This document shows, one piece after another, positions 43,626 through 51,423 of a stretch of DNA of 64,000 bases. The notes beneath the pieces were generated by a model. The model ran no database searches. It had not been told where the DNA came from and worked only from the letters and a program-made list of their open reading frames with translations. The DNA lies in contig NZ_FPJG01000006.1 in NCBI RefSeq assembly GCF_900119165.1, positions 4,340,001-4,404,000 of the forward strand, written 5' to 3'. Both the position numbers and the translations under genes were made by a program. Numbering within the stretch: position 1 is the first letter of the stretch; each line of letters begins with the position of its first letter. Origin of the DNA: Amycolatopsis australiensis (GTDB lineage: Bacteria; Actinomycetota; Actinomycetes; Mycobacteriales; Pseudonocardiaceae).

Positions 43626-45053
43626 TCACCGCAGCACCGGATGCGCACGGATCCGGTCGGCGAGTTCGCGCGCTTCCCGGGAACTTCGGAAGGGCGGGCT
43701 GTCGAGCGTCTCGCAGATGCCGGACAGCCGCGTGGCCAGGTGGGCGACGCCGGCGGTGGCGGACGTCCCGATCACCGGGTCGAGCGCGACGTCGGCCGCG
43801 TCCAGCTCCCGCAGGGCCAGGTACCCGTCGGTCATCTCCAGCCGGGTCGACGCCTCGCCGCCGTACCGGCGGGTGCGCTCGGCTTCCGACGCGTACAGGC
43901 GCAGGGCACGCTCGGCGGCTTCGACCGCCAGCACCGGCTTGCCCACCTGCACCCAGGCACCGGCGTTGCAGAAGGACTGCCGCGCCTCGTCGAACCCGAA
44001 CTCGCCGCCGACGACGTCGTGCAGCTCGTCGGGCTCGGTCGCCTGCTCCCGGGCCCGGTGGCCCATGCCGATCACCCGCTGGGTCTCGCGGACGTCACCG
44101 AGGTGCGCCCACGCCCGGCTTTCGATGTTGCACAGCCGCACGAAACCCGTGCCCTGCCGCAGGTGCTCGCGGCCGGCCTCGGCCAGCTGCGCCGCCTCCC
44201 GCGGGTTGCCCGACCAGAACGCGATGAGCGCCTGCGTGCCGCGCAGCCACGCCTTGAGTCCATTGTGGCCGATGATCTCCGCGTAGACCCACGCGGCGCG
44301 CGACTGCTCGGCGGCCGCGCCGTAACAGCCCAGCTCCATGCTGGCGCTCGCGAGCAGCCCGCACGTCTGGCCGGCCAGCAGGTACAGGTGCGTCTGCTGG
44401 GCCGGGTGCGCGCGCCGCCGCAGCAGCTGGAAGACGCGGTCGCGCACGCGGACGAGCTCGCCGAAGATCTCGGCCGGCTGCAGGTGCATGGCCGTGCGCG
44501 CGAGCTGGACGACGTCGTGGTCCAGCTGCTCGAGCGTGATCGCGCCGACCTCGGTGACCTCGGCGAGCTCGGCGTGCGCCCCGGACGCGTGGGCGGCGGC
44601 GCGGACCGCGGCGGCGCTGAGACCGCCGGCCTCGGGTTGCGGGGCGGCGGGCTCCGCCGCCGGAAGCTGGTCGAGCACCAGCCGCTCGGACTCGGGCAGC
44701 AGCGGCAGCTCGTCGTCGGCGAGCAGAGCGCGGGGCACGGTGCCGTAGACCCGGGCGAGCAGGGCGAGCACGTGCACGGTCGGGCGGATGCCCCGCTGCG
44801 GCCACGCCTCGTATTCGCTGATCCGCTTGCCGGTCATCGGTGCCCGGCCGTCGCCGAGCAGGTCGTTGCAGCGGGCCGCGACCGCCGTCTGCGACAGGCC
44901 GTGGGTGTAGCGCCAAGCCTGACGCGGGTTGAACTGCCAGCGGCCGGCCATCTCGGCCGCGATCCGGGCGGGGTCGCAGCCGGCGGCGAGCAGCTGGTGC
45001 CGCAGCCGTTCACGGTCCGGTTTGCTCCCGGGCTTCGCTCCGCTGGTTCCCAT
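43626..45053 (-). CDS. large XRE-type regulator with TPR-like C-terminal region
   Basis: 475 aa. The N-terminal ~110 residues form an XRE helix-turn-helix of the extended kind (FNPRQAWRYTHGLSQTAVAA, GKRISEYEAWPQRGIRPTVH, LLARVYGTVPRALL). Residues ~165-470 are alpha-helical repeats (YLLAGQTCGLLASASMELG, TQALIAFWSGNPREAAQLAE, ALRLYASEAERTRRYGGEA) similar to the TPR-like sensor of Streptomyces regulators near BldB/whiJ-like loci. ATG 45051-45053, with CGGAG upstream. Convergent with the caspase gene (7-base gap) and divergent from small ORFs at 45247. Ligand or peptide partner not known. Confidence 0.82.
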   Translation of the reverse strand: MGTSGAKPGSKPDRERLRHQLLAAGCDPARIAAEMAGRWQFNPRQAWRYTHGLSQTAVAARCNDLLGDGRAPMTGKRISEYEAWPQRGIRPTVHVLALLARVYGTVPRALLADDELPLLPESERLVLDQLPAAEPAAPQPEAGGLSAAAVRAAAHASGAHAELAEVTEVGAITLEQLDHDVVQLARTAMHLQPAEIFGELVRVRDRVFQLLRRRAHPAQQTHLYLLAGQTCGLLASASMELGCYGAAAEQSRAAWVYAEIIGHNGLKAWLRGTQALIAFWSGNPREAAQLAEAGREHLRQGTGFVRLCNIESRAWAHLGDVRETQRVIGMGHRAREQATEPDELHDVVGGEFGFDEARQSFCNAGAWVQVGKPVLAVEAAERALRLYASEAERTRRYGGEASTRLEMTDGYLALRELDAADVALDPVIGTSATAGVAHLATRLSGICETLDSPPFRSSREARELADRIRAHPVLR

Positions 45054-45246
45054 GATGCCGCTCCGAGACCGAATGGGGTGACCGCCGACGGGCCACCGTA
45101 GCGCATCACGGCTTTCCGGCGCAGCACGGCGATTTTCTCCGGCGGGCGCGGGCGAAAATCCGGCGGAAACTCCCGTCCGGCGGGAATCCGCCGGTCCGGT
45201 CCGGTCCGGGATGCTGGTCCGCCGTACCGAGCCCCGTGGAGGATCC

Positions 45247-45291
45247 GTGTCCCGTCGTCGCGACACCGCCGGCCCGTGGAGCCGGTCATGA
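45247..45291 (+). CDS. putative 14-aa leader/small peptide
   Basis: GTG-started 14-codon ORF encoding VSRRRDTAGPWSRS, with an unusually good ribosome site (GGAGG at 45238-45242, four bases before the GTG). Its stop overlaps the next ATG at 45288 by ATGA. It could be a leader that couples translation or a small signalling peptide for the divergent XRE/TPR regulator. Existence as a product is not proven. Confidence 0.35.
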   Translation: MSRRRDTAGPWSRS

Positions 45292-45431
45292 CCGTGCGCT
45301 GGGTCGAAAACGCCCGCGGCGGCCGGGCCCCGCGCGACCGCACGCCGTCGACGCCGGACGCGCTCGCCCGCGCGGCCGCACCGGCGTCCGGAACGGCCCG
45401 GCAGGCCACGGCCGGGCGGGACCGCCGGTGA
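45288..45431 (+). CDS. small hypothetical protein (47 aa), coupled
   Basis: 47-codon ORF beginning MTVRWVENARGGRAPRDR, basic and Ala-rich, no recognised family. GGAG at 45278-45281 precedes its ATG. Its stop overlaps the GTG of the next gene (GTGA at 45428-45431), so three ORFs (45247, 45288, 45428) form a chain of 4- or 5-base overlaps. Coding status is uncertain but the exact chain is unlikely by chance. Confidence 0.4.
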   Translation: MTVRWVENARGGRAPRDRTPSTPDALARAAAPASGTARQATAGRDRR

Positions 45432-45724
45432 CGAGCGTCGAGGCCGGGTTGCGGTCGCTGGTCGCCCGCGGGTTCCGGTTCCAGCACATCGCCGACCGGC
45501 AGGGCGAGCTGACCATCATCGTCGGCACGTACGGCTGGCCGGGGTGCTGCGACCGCATCGAGATCCACGGCGAACACGAGGCATCGGCGGTCCGCACGAG
45601 CGCCGAGACGGTGGCGTGGAGCCAGGACGGCGACACGCTGTCGGTGATCGCGGCCCTGCTCGAGCTGCCACCACCGGCGGAGCCGTCCTTTGTGGACAGC
45701 GCAGGCCGCGCCGGCTCGCCGTGA
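45428..45724 (+). CDS. hypothetical protein (98 aa)
   Basis: 98 aa with a compact alpha/beta look: SVEAGLRSLVARGFRFQHIA, then ITIVGTYGWPGCCDRIEIHG-like strand and loop containing two adjacent Cys, and a C-terminal amphipathic helix (LSVIAALLELPPPAEPSF). GTG 45428 is in the overlap with the 47-aa ORF. I do not recognise the family. Genes of this size commonly sit divergent to XRE regulators in actinomycetes (for example DUF397 proteins), but the sequence does not match that family. Ends 1 base before the convergent permease stop. Confidence 0.6.
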   Translation: MTSVEAGLRSLVARGFRFQHIADRQGELTIIVGTYGWPGCCDRIEIHGEHEASAVRTSAETVAWSQDGDTLSVIAALLELPPPAEPSFVDSAGRAGSP

Positions 45725-45725
45725 C

Positions 45726-46943
45726 TCAGCCGCGCAGCGCCTCCACCGGCTCGATCGACGCCGCCCGCATCGCCGGGTAGGCCCCGGCCAGCAGGCCGAC
45801 CACCGCGCCGACCAGCGGGGCCGGGAACACCGCCAGCGGGTCGAGGACCGCCGTCCAGTCACGGGCCAGTGCCACGAACACCACCGTCAGCACGCCGATG
45901 CTGGCGCCCGCCAGCCCGCCGAGCAGGCCCAGCACCCCGGACTCGGCCACGAACTGCACGGCGATGTGCCGCCGCCGCGCCCCGAGCGCCCGGCGCAGGC
46001 CGATCTCCGCCGCCCGTTCCATCACCGAGACCAGTGTCGTGTTCGCGATCCCGACGGCGCCGATCACCAGCGCCAGCCCGGCCAGCAGCAGGAACAGGCT
46101 GTCGACGTCGGCCGTGACGCTGTCGCGCAGCGTCCGCGGGTCGGGCGGGGCCGCCGCCGAAAGCAGCTGCGGGGCGTCCGGGCGCAGCGCGAGCGGCAGC
46201 TGGCCCGCCACCAGCTGCGCACTGCCCAGCCGGGTCTCGACCAGCATCTTCGCCGGGTCGTCCGGCGACGGCACGCCGTAGCGCGCCACCGCCGTGCCCG
46301 CCGGGATCAGCACGCCGAGCCCGGCCTGCGGCAGGCGCTGCGGGGTGCCGACGATTCCGATCACCGTGTACGCGTCGTTCCCGACGAACACCGCGGGCTG
46401 CGAATCCAGCCTGCTGATCCCGAGCTGGGCCGCGGCGGCCGCGCCGAGCAGCGCCACGCGTTCGGCGCGCCGCTCGTGGAACTCGTCGAACAGCGCGCCC
46501 GCGGTCACCGGCGTGTGCGCCGCCCGCAACGCGCCGGGGGAGACCGCGTAGACGTCGAGCCCGCGGGCGTCCCGCGCGGCGGGCAGGGCCCGGGCGCTCA
46601 CCTGCGTGCCCGGCGGCACGGGCACCTTCCAGTACCGGCCCGCGTCGACGACGCCGTTCAGCGCCCGCGCCCGCTGGTCGGCGTCGGCCGGGAAGTCCAG
46701 CACGGGCTCCACCGTGCGGGTCTTCGCGCCGGCGTCGGTGACGGTGACCTCGGTGGCCGACAGCACCGTGAACCGGGCGCTGATCTGCCCCGCCGAAGTC
46801 GCGGTGAAACCGAGGATCGCCACCAGCGACGCCGTGCCCACGACCGTGCCGAGCATCGTCAGCAGCGAGCGGGCCGGCCGCTGGAGCAGCCCGGCCAGCG
46901 CCTCCGCGGCGAGGTCCTTGCCGGCGAACGCCGAACGCTTCAC
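45726..46943 (-). CDS. ABC transporter permease (MacB/FtsX type)
   Basis: 405 aa. N-terminal membrane helix (LLTMLGTVVGTASLVAILGF), a large extracytoplasmic MacB-PCD-like domain (residues ~55-270), and three C-terminal helices typical of FtsX permeases (VDSLFLLLAGLALVIGAVGI, ANTTLVSVMERAAEIGLRRA, then two more). GTG at 46941-46943 overlaps the ATPase stop (GTGA). Last gene of a four-gene operon with ATPase, membrane-fusion protein and lipoprotein. MacB-type pumps export peptides, lipoproteins or drugs by mechanotransmission. Substrate unknown. Confidence 0.9.
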   Translation of the reverse strand: MKRSAFAGKDLAAEALAGLLQRPARSLLTMLGTVVGTASLVAILGFTATSAGQISARFTVLSATEVTVTDAGAKTRTVEPVLDFPADADQRARALNGVVDAGRYWKVPVPPGTQVSARALPAARDARGLDVYAVSPGALRAAHTPVTAGALFDEFHERRAERVALLGAAAAAQLGISRLDSQPAVFVGNDAYTVIGIVGTPQRLPQAGLGVLIPAGTAVARYGVPSPDDPAKMLVETRLGSAQLVAGQLPLALRPDAPQLLSAAAPPDPRTLRDSVTADVDSLFLLLAGLALVIGAVGIANTTLVSVMERAAEIGLRRALGARRRHIAVQFVAESGVLGLLGGLAGASIGVLTVVFVALARDWTAVLDPLAVFPAPLVGAVVGLLAGAYPAMRAASIEPVEALRG

Positions 46944-47620
46944 CGCCCGCGCTCCCGGAGCCTGCCGTCGGAGATTTCGACGACCCGCCCGGCGCGGGCG
47001 GCCACCACCGGGTCGTGCGTGATCAGCACGATGGTCAGCCCGTCGGCGTGCAGCCCGCCGAACAGGTCCAGCACCGTCCGCGTCGTCGCCGTGTCGAGGT
47101 TGCCGGTCGGCTCGTCGCACAGCAGCAGCCGGGGCCGGTTCACCAGCGCCCTGGCCACCGCCACCCGCTGCCGCTCGCCACCGGACATCGTGGTCGGCAG
47201 CGCGTCCAGGCGGTGCGCGAGCCCGACGCGTTCGAGTGCTTCGCGGGCGAGCCCGGCCCGCCGCGCCCGCGGGGTGCGGTTGTAGAGCATGGCGAGTTCG
47301 ACGTTCTCCGTCGCGGTCCGGTGGGCCAGCAGGTGGAAGGCCTGGAAGACGAACCCGATCGCGGTGCCGCGCAGGGTGGTCCGGTCGGCGTCCGGAAGCG
47401 CCGCCACGTCCCGGCCGTCCAGCTCGTAGACGCCCTCGGTCGGCGCGTCGAGCAGCCCGAGCAGGTGCAGCAGCGTCGACTTGCCCGACCCCGACGGGCC
47501 GACCACCGCGACGTACTCGCCGCCGTGCACGACGAGGTCCGCCGGGTGCAGCGCGTGCACCGGCGGCGTGCCGGGGTAGGTCCGCCGCACGCCGCGCAGC
47601 GCGATCACCGGAGCCGTCAC
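46940..47620 (-). CDS. ABC transporter ATP-binding protein (MacB/LolD type)
   Basis: 226 aa, standard ATPase: Walker A GPSGSGKSTLL, Q-loop FVFQAFHLLAHRT, signature MSGGERQRVAVARAL, Walker B LLLCDEPTGNLD, switch His in LITHD. LolD/MacB subfamily by the GNLD motif. GTG start at 47618-47620 overlaps the stop of the adaptor gene upstream by 4 bases. Energises the permease at 45726. Confidence 0.95.
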   Translation of the reverse strand: MTAPVIALRGVRRTYPGTPPVHALHPADLVVHGGEYVAVVGPSGSGKSTLLHLLGLLDAPTEGVYELDGRDVAALPDADRTTLRGTAIGFVFQAFHLLAHRTATENVELAMLYNRTPRARRAGLAREALERVGLAHRLDALPTTMSGGERQRVAVARALVNRPRLLLCDEPTGNLDTATTRTVLDLFGGLHADGLTIVLITHDPVVAARAGRVVEISDGRLRERGR

Positions 47621-48972
47621 CGGCCGACCACCACCCGGTCGCCTTCCGCCAGCCCGCCCCCGACCGGCTCGACCTCGACCAGCCCGGCACCGGACTTGCC
47701 CGCGCGGACCTCGACGGTGCGCTGGGTGCCGCCGGGCGCCGCGACGACGACGTGGGTGCGCCCGTCCGCCGACGACGTGATCGCGGCCGACGGCACGGCG
47801 AGCACCGGGCCCGCGGTCTGGGCGAACTTCAGCGTCAGCCGGACGTCCTGGCCGATCAGGCCGGCGTCGAGCGGCTGGTCCGGGACGATCGTCACGGGCA
47901 CAAAGGACTGGCCGGACGCCTGCCCCTGCGTCTGGTTCTGCTGCGCGCCCTGCTTCGCGTCTTCCTGCGCCTGGCCGACCTCGGTGACCTTCCCGGTGCC
48001 GTGGAACCCGGTGACCTCGGCGTCGATGTCGGCCGTCGCGCCGGGCCGCACCAGCGTCCGGTCCGCCGGGTCGAGCCGGCCCGCCACCACCAGCTGCCCC
48101 GACGACAGCGTGACCAGCGGGGCTTCGACCGGCGCGCCGACCTTCCCGCCGAACTTCGTGACCCGCGCCGGGAACGACGGCAGGAACACGACTTCGGCCA
48201 GTGGCACCATCGGCCCGGTGCGGGCCCGCAGGTCGGCCAGCCGGTTCCGGGCCGTGGTGAGGTCGGCCTGCGCGTCGGCGGCGGCGTTCGGCGGCCCGCC
48301 CGCCTTCGCGTCGCGCAGCCGGCGCTCGGCCTGGGTGACGGCGTCCTCGGCCGCCTGCAGCGCCGTCTCGTCCTGGCCGGTGGCCCCACCGGTGCTGGGG
48401 GCGCTGAAGCCGAGCCGGCGGTAATAGTCGGTGACGGCGCGTTTCGTCGCCGCGCCGAAGACGCCGTCCGCGTCGCCCGCCGACGGGAAACCCAGCTCCC
48501 GCAACGCCTGGCGCAGCTGGGCGACGTCCTTGCCGCTGTCGCCGGGGCGCAGGTCGCGGTAGGCCGGCTCGCTGCCGTGCAGGGCGGTGAGCGGACGTCC
48601 GGCGACCTCGGCGATGACGGTGCCGGCGCCGACCAGGTCGCCCGCCTGCGTGCGCACGGCGGTGACCAGCGGCTTGGCGCCCGCCGCGGGCTCGCCGCCG
48701 CCGGTGGGCGCGGGCGTCACCTCGACGTCCTGGGCGCCGGCCACCGTGCCGCGCAGGACCACGGTGGCCCCGACGACCTGCCGCGTCACCGGCGCGGTGA
48801 GCACCGACGGCGCCACCGGGGCCTGCTCAGCGGCGACCTGGGCGGGCGACCTCACGAACGCGGCGCCCAGCACGCCGCCGACGGTCAGCAGCGCCAGCCC
48901 GCCTGCCGCCAGGAGCAGGACCCGGCGACGGCGGCGCAGCACGCTGCCGCCCGGGACCGGATCGTCAGCCAC
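47617..48972 (-). CDS. membrane-fusion/adaptor protein with peptidoglycan-binding domain
   Basis: 451 aa. Single N-terminal membrane anchor (RRVLLLAAGGLALLTVGGVL), biotinyl-lipoyl-like barrel (VTAVRTQAGDLVGAGTVIAE), an inserted peptidoglycan-binding-like domain (LRPGDSGKDVAQLRQALREL, then DGVFGAATKRAVTDYYRRLG), a Gln/Ala-rich coiled coil (ALQAAEDAVTQAERRLRDAK) and an outer beta domain. This resembles HlyD/MacA-like adaptors of Gram-positive bacteria, where it may dock the ABC pump to the wall. GTG at 48970-48972 overlaps the lipoprotein gene by 8 bases. Confidence 0.87.
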   Translation of the reverse strand: MADDPVPGGSVLRRRRRVLLLAAGGLALLTVGGVLGAAFVRSPAQVAAEQAPVAPSVLTAPVTRQVVGATVVLRGTVAGAQDVEVTPAPTGGGEPAAGAKPLVTAVRTQAGDLVGAGTVIAEVAGRPLTALHGSEPAYRDLRPGDSGKDVAQLRQALRELGFPSAGDADGVFGAATKRAVTDYYRRLGFSAPSTGGATGQDETALQAAEDAVTQAERRLRDAKAGGPPNAAADAQADLTTARNRLADLRARTGPMVPLAEVVFLPSFPARVTKFGGKVGAPVEAPLVTLSSGQLVVAGRLDPADRTLVRPGATADIDAEVTGFHGTGKVTEVGQAQEDAKQGAQQNQTQGQASGQSFVPVTIVPDQPLDAGLIGQDVRLTLKFAQTAGPVLAVPSAAITSSADGRTHVVVAAPGGTQRTVEVRAGKSGAGLVEVEPVGGGLAEGDRVVVGR

Positions 48973-49888
48973 CGGCCGCGACGATCTGCTCGGCGTTCTT
49001 CAGCACGCCCTGCCAGGCGTCCTGCAGCTGCTTCAACGCGGGCGCGTTCTGCTCGACCAGCGTCTGCTGGTACCCGGTCTGCACGGCGAGCCAGATGCCG
49101 GCGAGGTTGGTCCGCGCCTTGCAGTTCACGTCGGCGACCGCGGTCGCGATCTCCGCAGCCGACGGCGGCGACGGCCACTTCTGCCGCCGCGGCTCGGCCG
49201 GCGAGCGGTACGAGAACCCGGAATCCGCCATGCAGGCGCTCCACGCGCTCAGCGCGGCGACCACCCGGCTGTCGCCCTGGGTCCGCTCGCTCGCCTGGCC
49301 GGCCAGCCGCCCGGGCAGCTCCTTGTCGAGCTTGTCGTACTCCGGGGCGCTGACCACCGCCGTGCTCAGGCAGCCGTCCGAGCCCGAGGTGTCGGGCGGC
49401 AGGAAGCCGTAGAGCGCCTTGACCCACGCCGCGCCGTGGTCCTGCACGAGCTTGTCCAGCGTCGGGATGCGGCCCTGTTCGGCGGCCACCTGGATGCTGC
49501 CGCCGCCGGGCGGCGAATACCCGGATTCGCGCGCGGCCTTGAGGTCGTTGAGCCCGTAGTCGGGCAGCGGCGCGTTCTGCTGCGCGGCGCCGCCTCCGCC
49601 GCCGTCCGCCGGCTGGTAGGGGAATCCCTTGTCGCGCATGCACTTCGTGATGAGGATCGCGTTCGCCTTTTCGAGCGTCTCCCGGTGGCCCTTGGCCAGC
49701 CCGAGGTACGGGTCGAGCGGCAGGTGCACCTCGGCGGCGGACGCGGGTGCCGGTGGGGGGTTCGCCGGGATGGCGGGTTCGGGCAGCGCCGCGGCGGCGC
49801 CCGGGTCGCCCGCGGGCGGCGCCGAGCACGCGGTGCCCAGGACCAGAAGCGCCCCCAGGACCGGAAAGAGAACCGAAAATCGCTTCAT
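48965..49888 (-). CDS. lipoprotein of unknown function, first gene of ABC operon
   Basis: 307-aa probable lipoprotein. Signal peptide RFSVLFPVLGALLVLGTACS has a lipobox with Cys near residue 21. Mature part: acidic/Pro start, repeated Cys-containing blocks (ILITKCMRDKGFPYQ, SDGCLSTAVV, WSACMADSGFSYRS, ADVNCKARTNL), each a short Cys-Met/Phe motif, suggesting disulfides and a helical fold. ATG 49886-49888, modest ribosome site. Upstream of an adaptor and ABC pump, so it may be a substrate receptor or sensor. I do not recognise a Pfam family, though similar proteins occur in front of MacB operons in actinomycetes. Confidence 0.75.
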   Translation of the reverse strand: MKRFSVLFPVLGALLVLGTACSAPPAGDPGAAAALPEPAIPANPPPAPASAAEVHLPLDPYLGLAKGHRETLEKANAILITKCMRDKGFPYQPADGGGGGAAQQNAPLPDYGLNDLKAARESGYSPPGGGSIQVAAEQGRIPTLDKLVQDHGAAWVKALYGFLPPDTSGSDGCLSTAVVSAPEYDKLDKELPGRLAGQASERTQGDSRVVAALSAWSACMADSGFSYRSPAEPRRQKWPSPPSAAEIATAVADVNCKARTNLAGIWLAVQTGYQQTLVEQNAPALKQLQDAWQGVLKNAEQIVAAGG

Positions 49889-50021
49889 GCGGCTTCACGC
49901 TACCACTCGGGGAAAGGGCCGGGAACGGAATACGTCGACGGGCTCCGGGGCGGGCGCGGGCCCGTCCCGGAAACCGTTCTGCGTTCAGCGCGATTCCCGC
50001 CGGGAATCGCCGGGTGAATCG

Positions 50022-50321
50022 TCAGAAGCTGCAGCCGCCGCCGTCGACGCTGAGGTAGTCACCGCGGCTCCAGCCGATGACGTGCGTGCTGTCGTTGCGG
50101 TGGTAGCCCCAGTAGTAGCCGTCGCTGGCCAGCTGGGCGACGGTGGTGCATTCGCCCTGCCCGGGGTAGCCGAGGCCGTTGACGGAGCCGGACACCGGGG
50201 CCGAGCGGATGCGGATGCCGCTGCCCAGGTAGTCGCCGTGCCAGCCGGCCGAGGCGACGCCGGTGCCGATCATGAGGAACGCGGCCGCCGCCGCGCCCAC
50301 CGTGACAATGGTTTTGCGCAT
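50022..50321 (-). CDS. small secreted SH3b-like protein
   Basis: 99 aa. Signal peptide (MRKTIVTVGAAAAAFLMIGT, cut after ASA). The mature ~75 residues read as a bacterial SH3 domain: GIRIRSAPVSGSVNGLGYPG, then YWGYHRNDSTHVIGWSRGDY, with two Cys that could pair. SH3b domains bind wall peptides. ATG 50319-50321 with GGGGA upstream; a longer frame has no support. Stands alone. Confidence 0.75.
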   Translation of the reverse strand: MRKTIVTVGAAAAAFLMIGTGVASAGWHGDYLGSGIRIRSAPVSGSVNGLGYPGQGECTTVAQLASDGYYWGYHRNDSTHVIGWSRGDYLSVDGGGCSF

Positions 50322-50730
50322 GGTTTCGATATCCCCATCTCGAATAGCAATCGTTACGCGGCGGGCGCGGCGGTGGATCCGTGCCGGTGCTCGCCGCCCG
50401 TCGACTTCCATCGCGCCGTCGAGCGTCCATCACCCCCTCAGGTTCGCGGCTCGACGCCTGAACCGGGGGAGGAGTGCTCCGGGAAATCGCGGAAGTTTCG
50501 GCGAACCCGGGTGCGTGCTACGGATTTCGTGGCATTTCCGCGCGAATTCCCCAACGCGTGTCCGCCGAATCCGTCGCCGGAAAACCCTCCCCGCCGGGAA
50601 ACATAGCGCAGAATCGGGCCATCCGGTCACGATCCCGGCACCGCGGGGCCAGGTTCACCCCATCGGCGGAGCCGCGCCGGTGGCCGGGAAGTCGTTGCAC
50701 GGCAAGGGTTACCGGCCACGGGAACGAATT
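50322..50730. other. 409-bp gap, no gene seen
   Basis: Between two minus-strand secreted-protein genes. It contains the SH3b gene promoter region and no ORF with coding character that I could support; open frames on the plus strand here are antisense or composition-driven. No hairpin or repeat stood out. Confidence 0.5.
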
Positions 50731-51180
50731 TCAGCGCCGGCCGGGCGCGGGCAGGCCGGCCGCGGTCAGCGCTGCCCAGAGCGGCCGCGCGTCGAACCGC
50801 CGGACGCCGAGCCCGTCGACGAACCGGCAGCCGAACCCGGCGGCGTCGAGGGTGGTGGCCCGGCCCCGGGTGTCGACGAACCGGAGTTGGTAGGCGGGCC
50901 CCATTTCGGCGGTGCAGGCGACGTCCGGCGGCGGAGCGGGCAGCGAGCAAGCGGCGGCGGCGACCTTGCGGATCGCGCCGGGGTCGGTGCTCCGGGCTTC
51001 CCCCGGCGCGCGCCCGGACGCGATGGGCGGCGGCGAGTAGCAGGGACCCAGGACGACAAGCTCCCGCGGCTCGTAGGAGGGCGAGCAGAGCGCCTCCCCG
51101 CTTTCGGGCACCTGCCGGTCGCGTCCGCAGCCGACGGCACCGAGCAGGAGCAGCACGCAGGCGACGGCCGGGATTCGCAT
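50731..51180 (-). CDS. small lipoprotein, unknown function
   Basis: 149 aa. Signal peptide with lipobox VACVLLLLGAVGC (lipidated Cys about residue 18). Mature part has six Cys, suggesting disulfides (ALCSPSYEP, GPCYSPPP, AACSLPAPPPDVACTAE, FGCRFVDG). No family is recognised. ATG 51178-51180 is overlapped by a GGAAGG stretch close upstream, so the ribosome spacing is tight. Divergent from the SARP-NACHT gene at 51424. Confidence 0.65.
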   Translation of the reverse strand: MRIPAVACVLLLLGAVGCGRDRQVPESGEALCSPSYEPRELVVLGPCYSPPPIASGRAPGEARSTDPGAIRKVAAAACSLPAPPPDVACTAEMGPAYQLRFVDTRGRATTLDAAGFGCRFVDGLGVRRFDARPLWAALTAAGLPAPGRR

Positions 51181-51423
51181 GCCTTCCGGACGGAACCACC
51201 CGGCCGTCCGGTTGCATCGGCGCCCCGGGCCGATCCCCGGTGGCGGGCGCGACCCCCCAACGGCGCGCCCGCCACCGGGAGCCCCCCGCCTTCCCCCGCT
51301 TTCGCCGTGCCCCTAGGGTTCCGGACGCCGTCCTCGTTTCGTCCTCGCGCCGGCATCCGCGCTTCACCTGCGCGTTTCCGAGCGGGACGGGTGGGGGCGC
51401 GGCCGGGTGGACGAGGGGCAGCG

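Noticed and set aside
50474..50893. 139-codon plus-strand ORF between secreted-protein genes
   Set aside because: Overlaps the 3' end of the lipoprotein gene on the other strand and has no ribosome site or coding-like composition.
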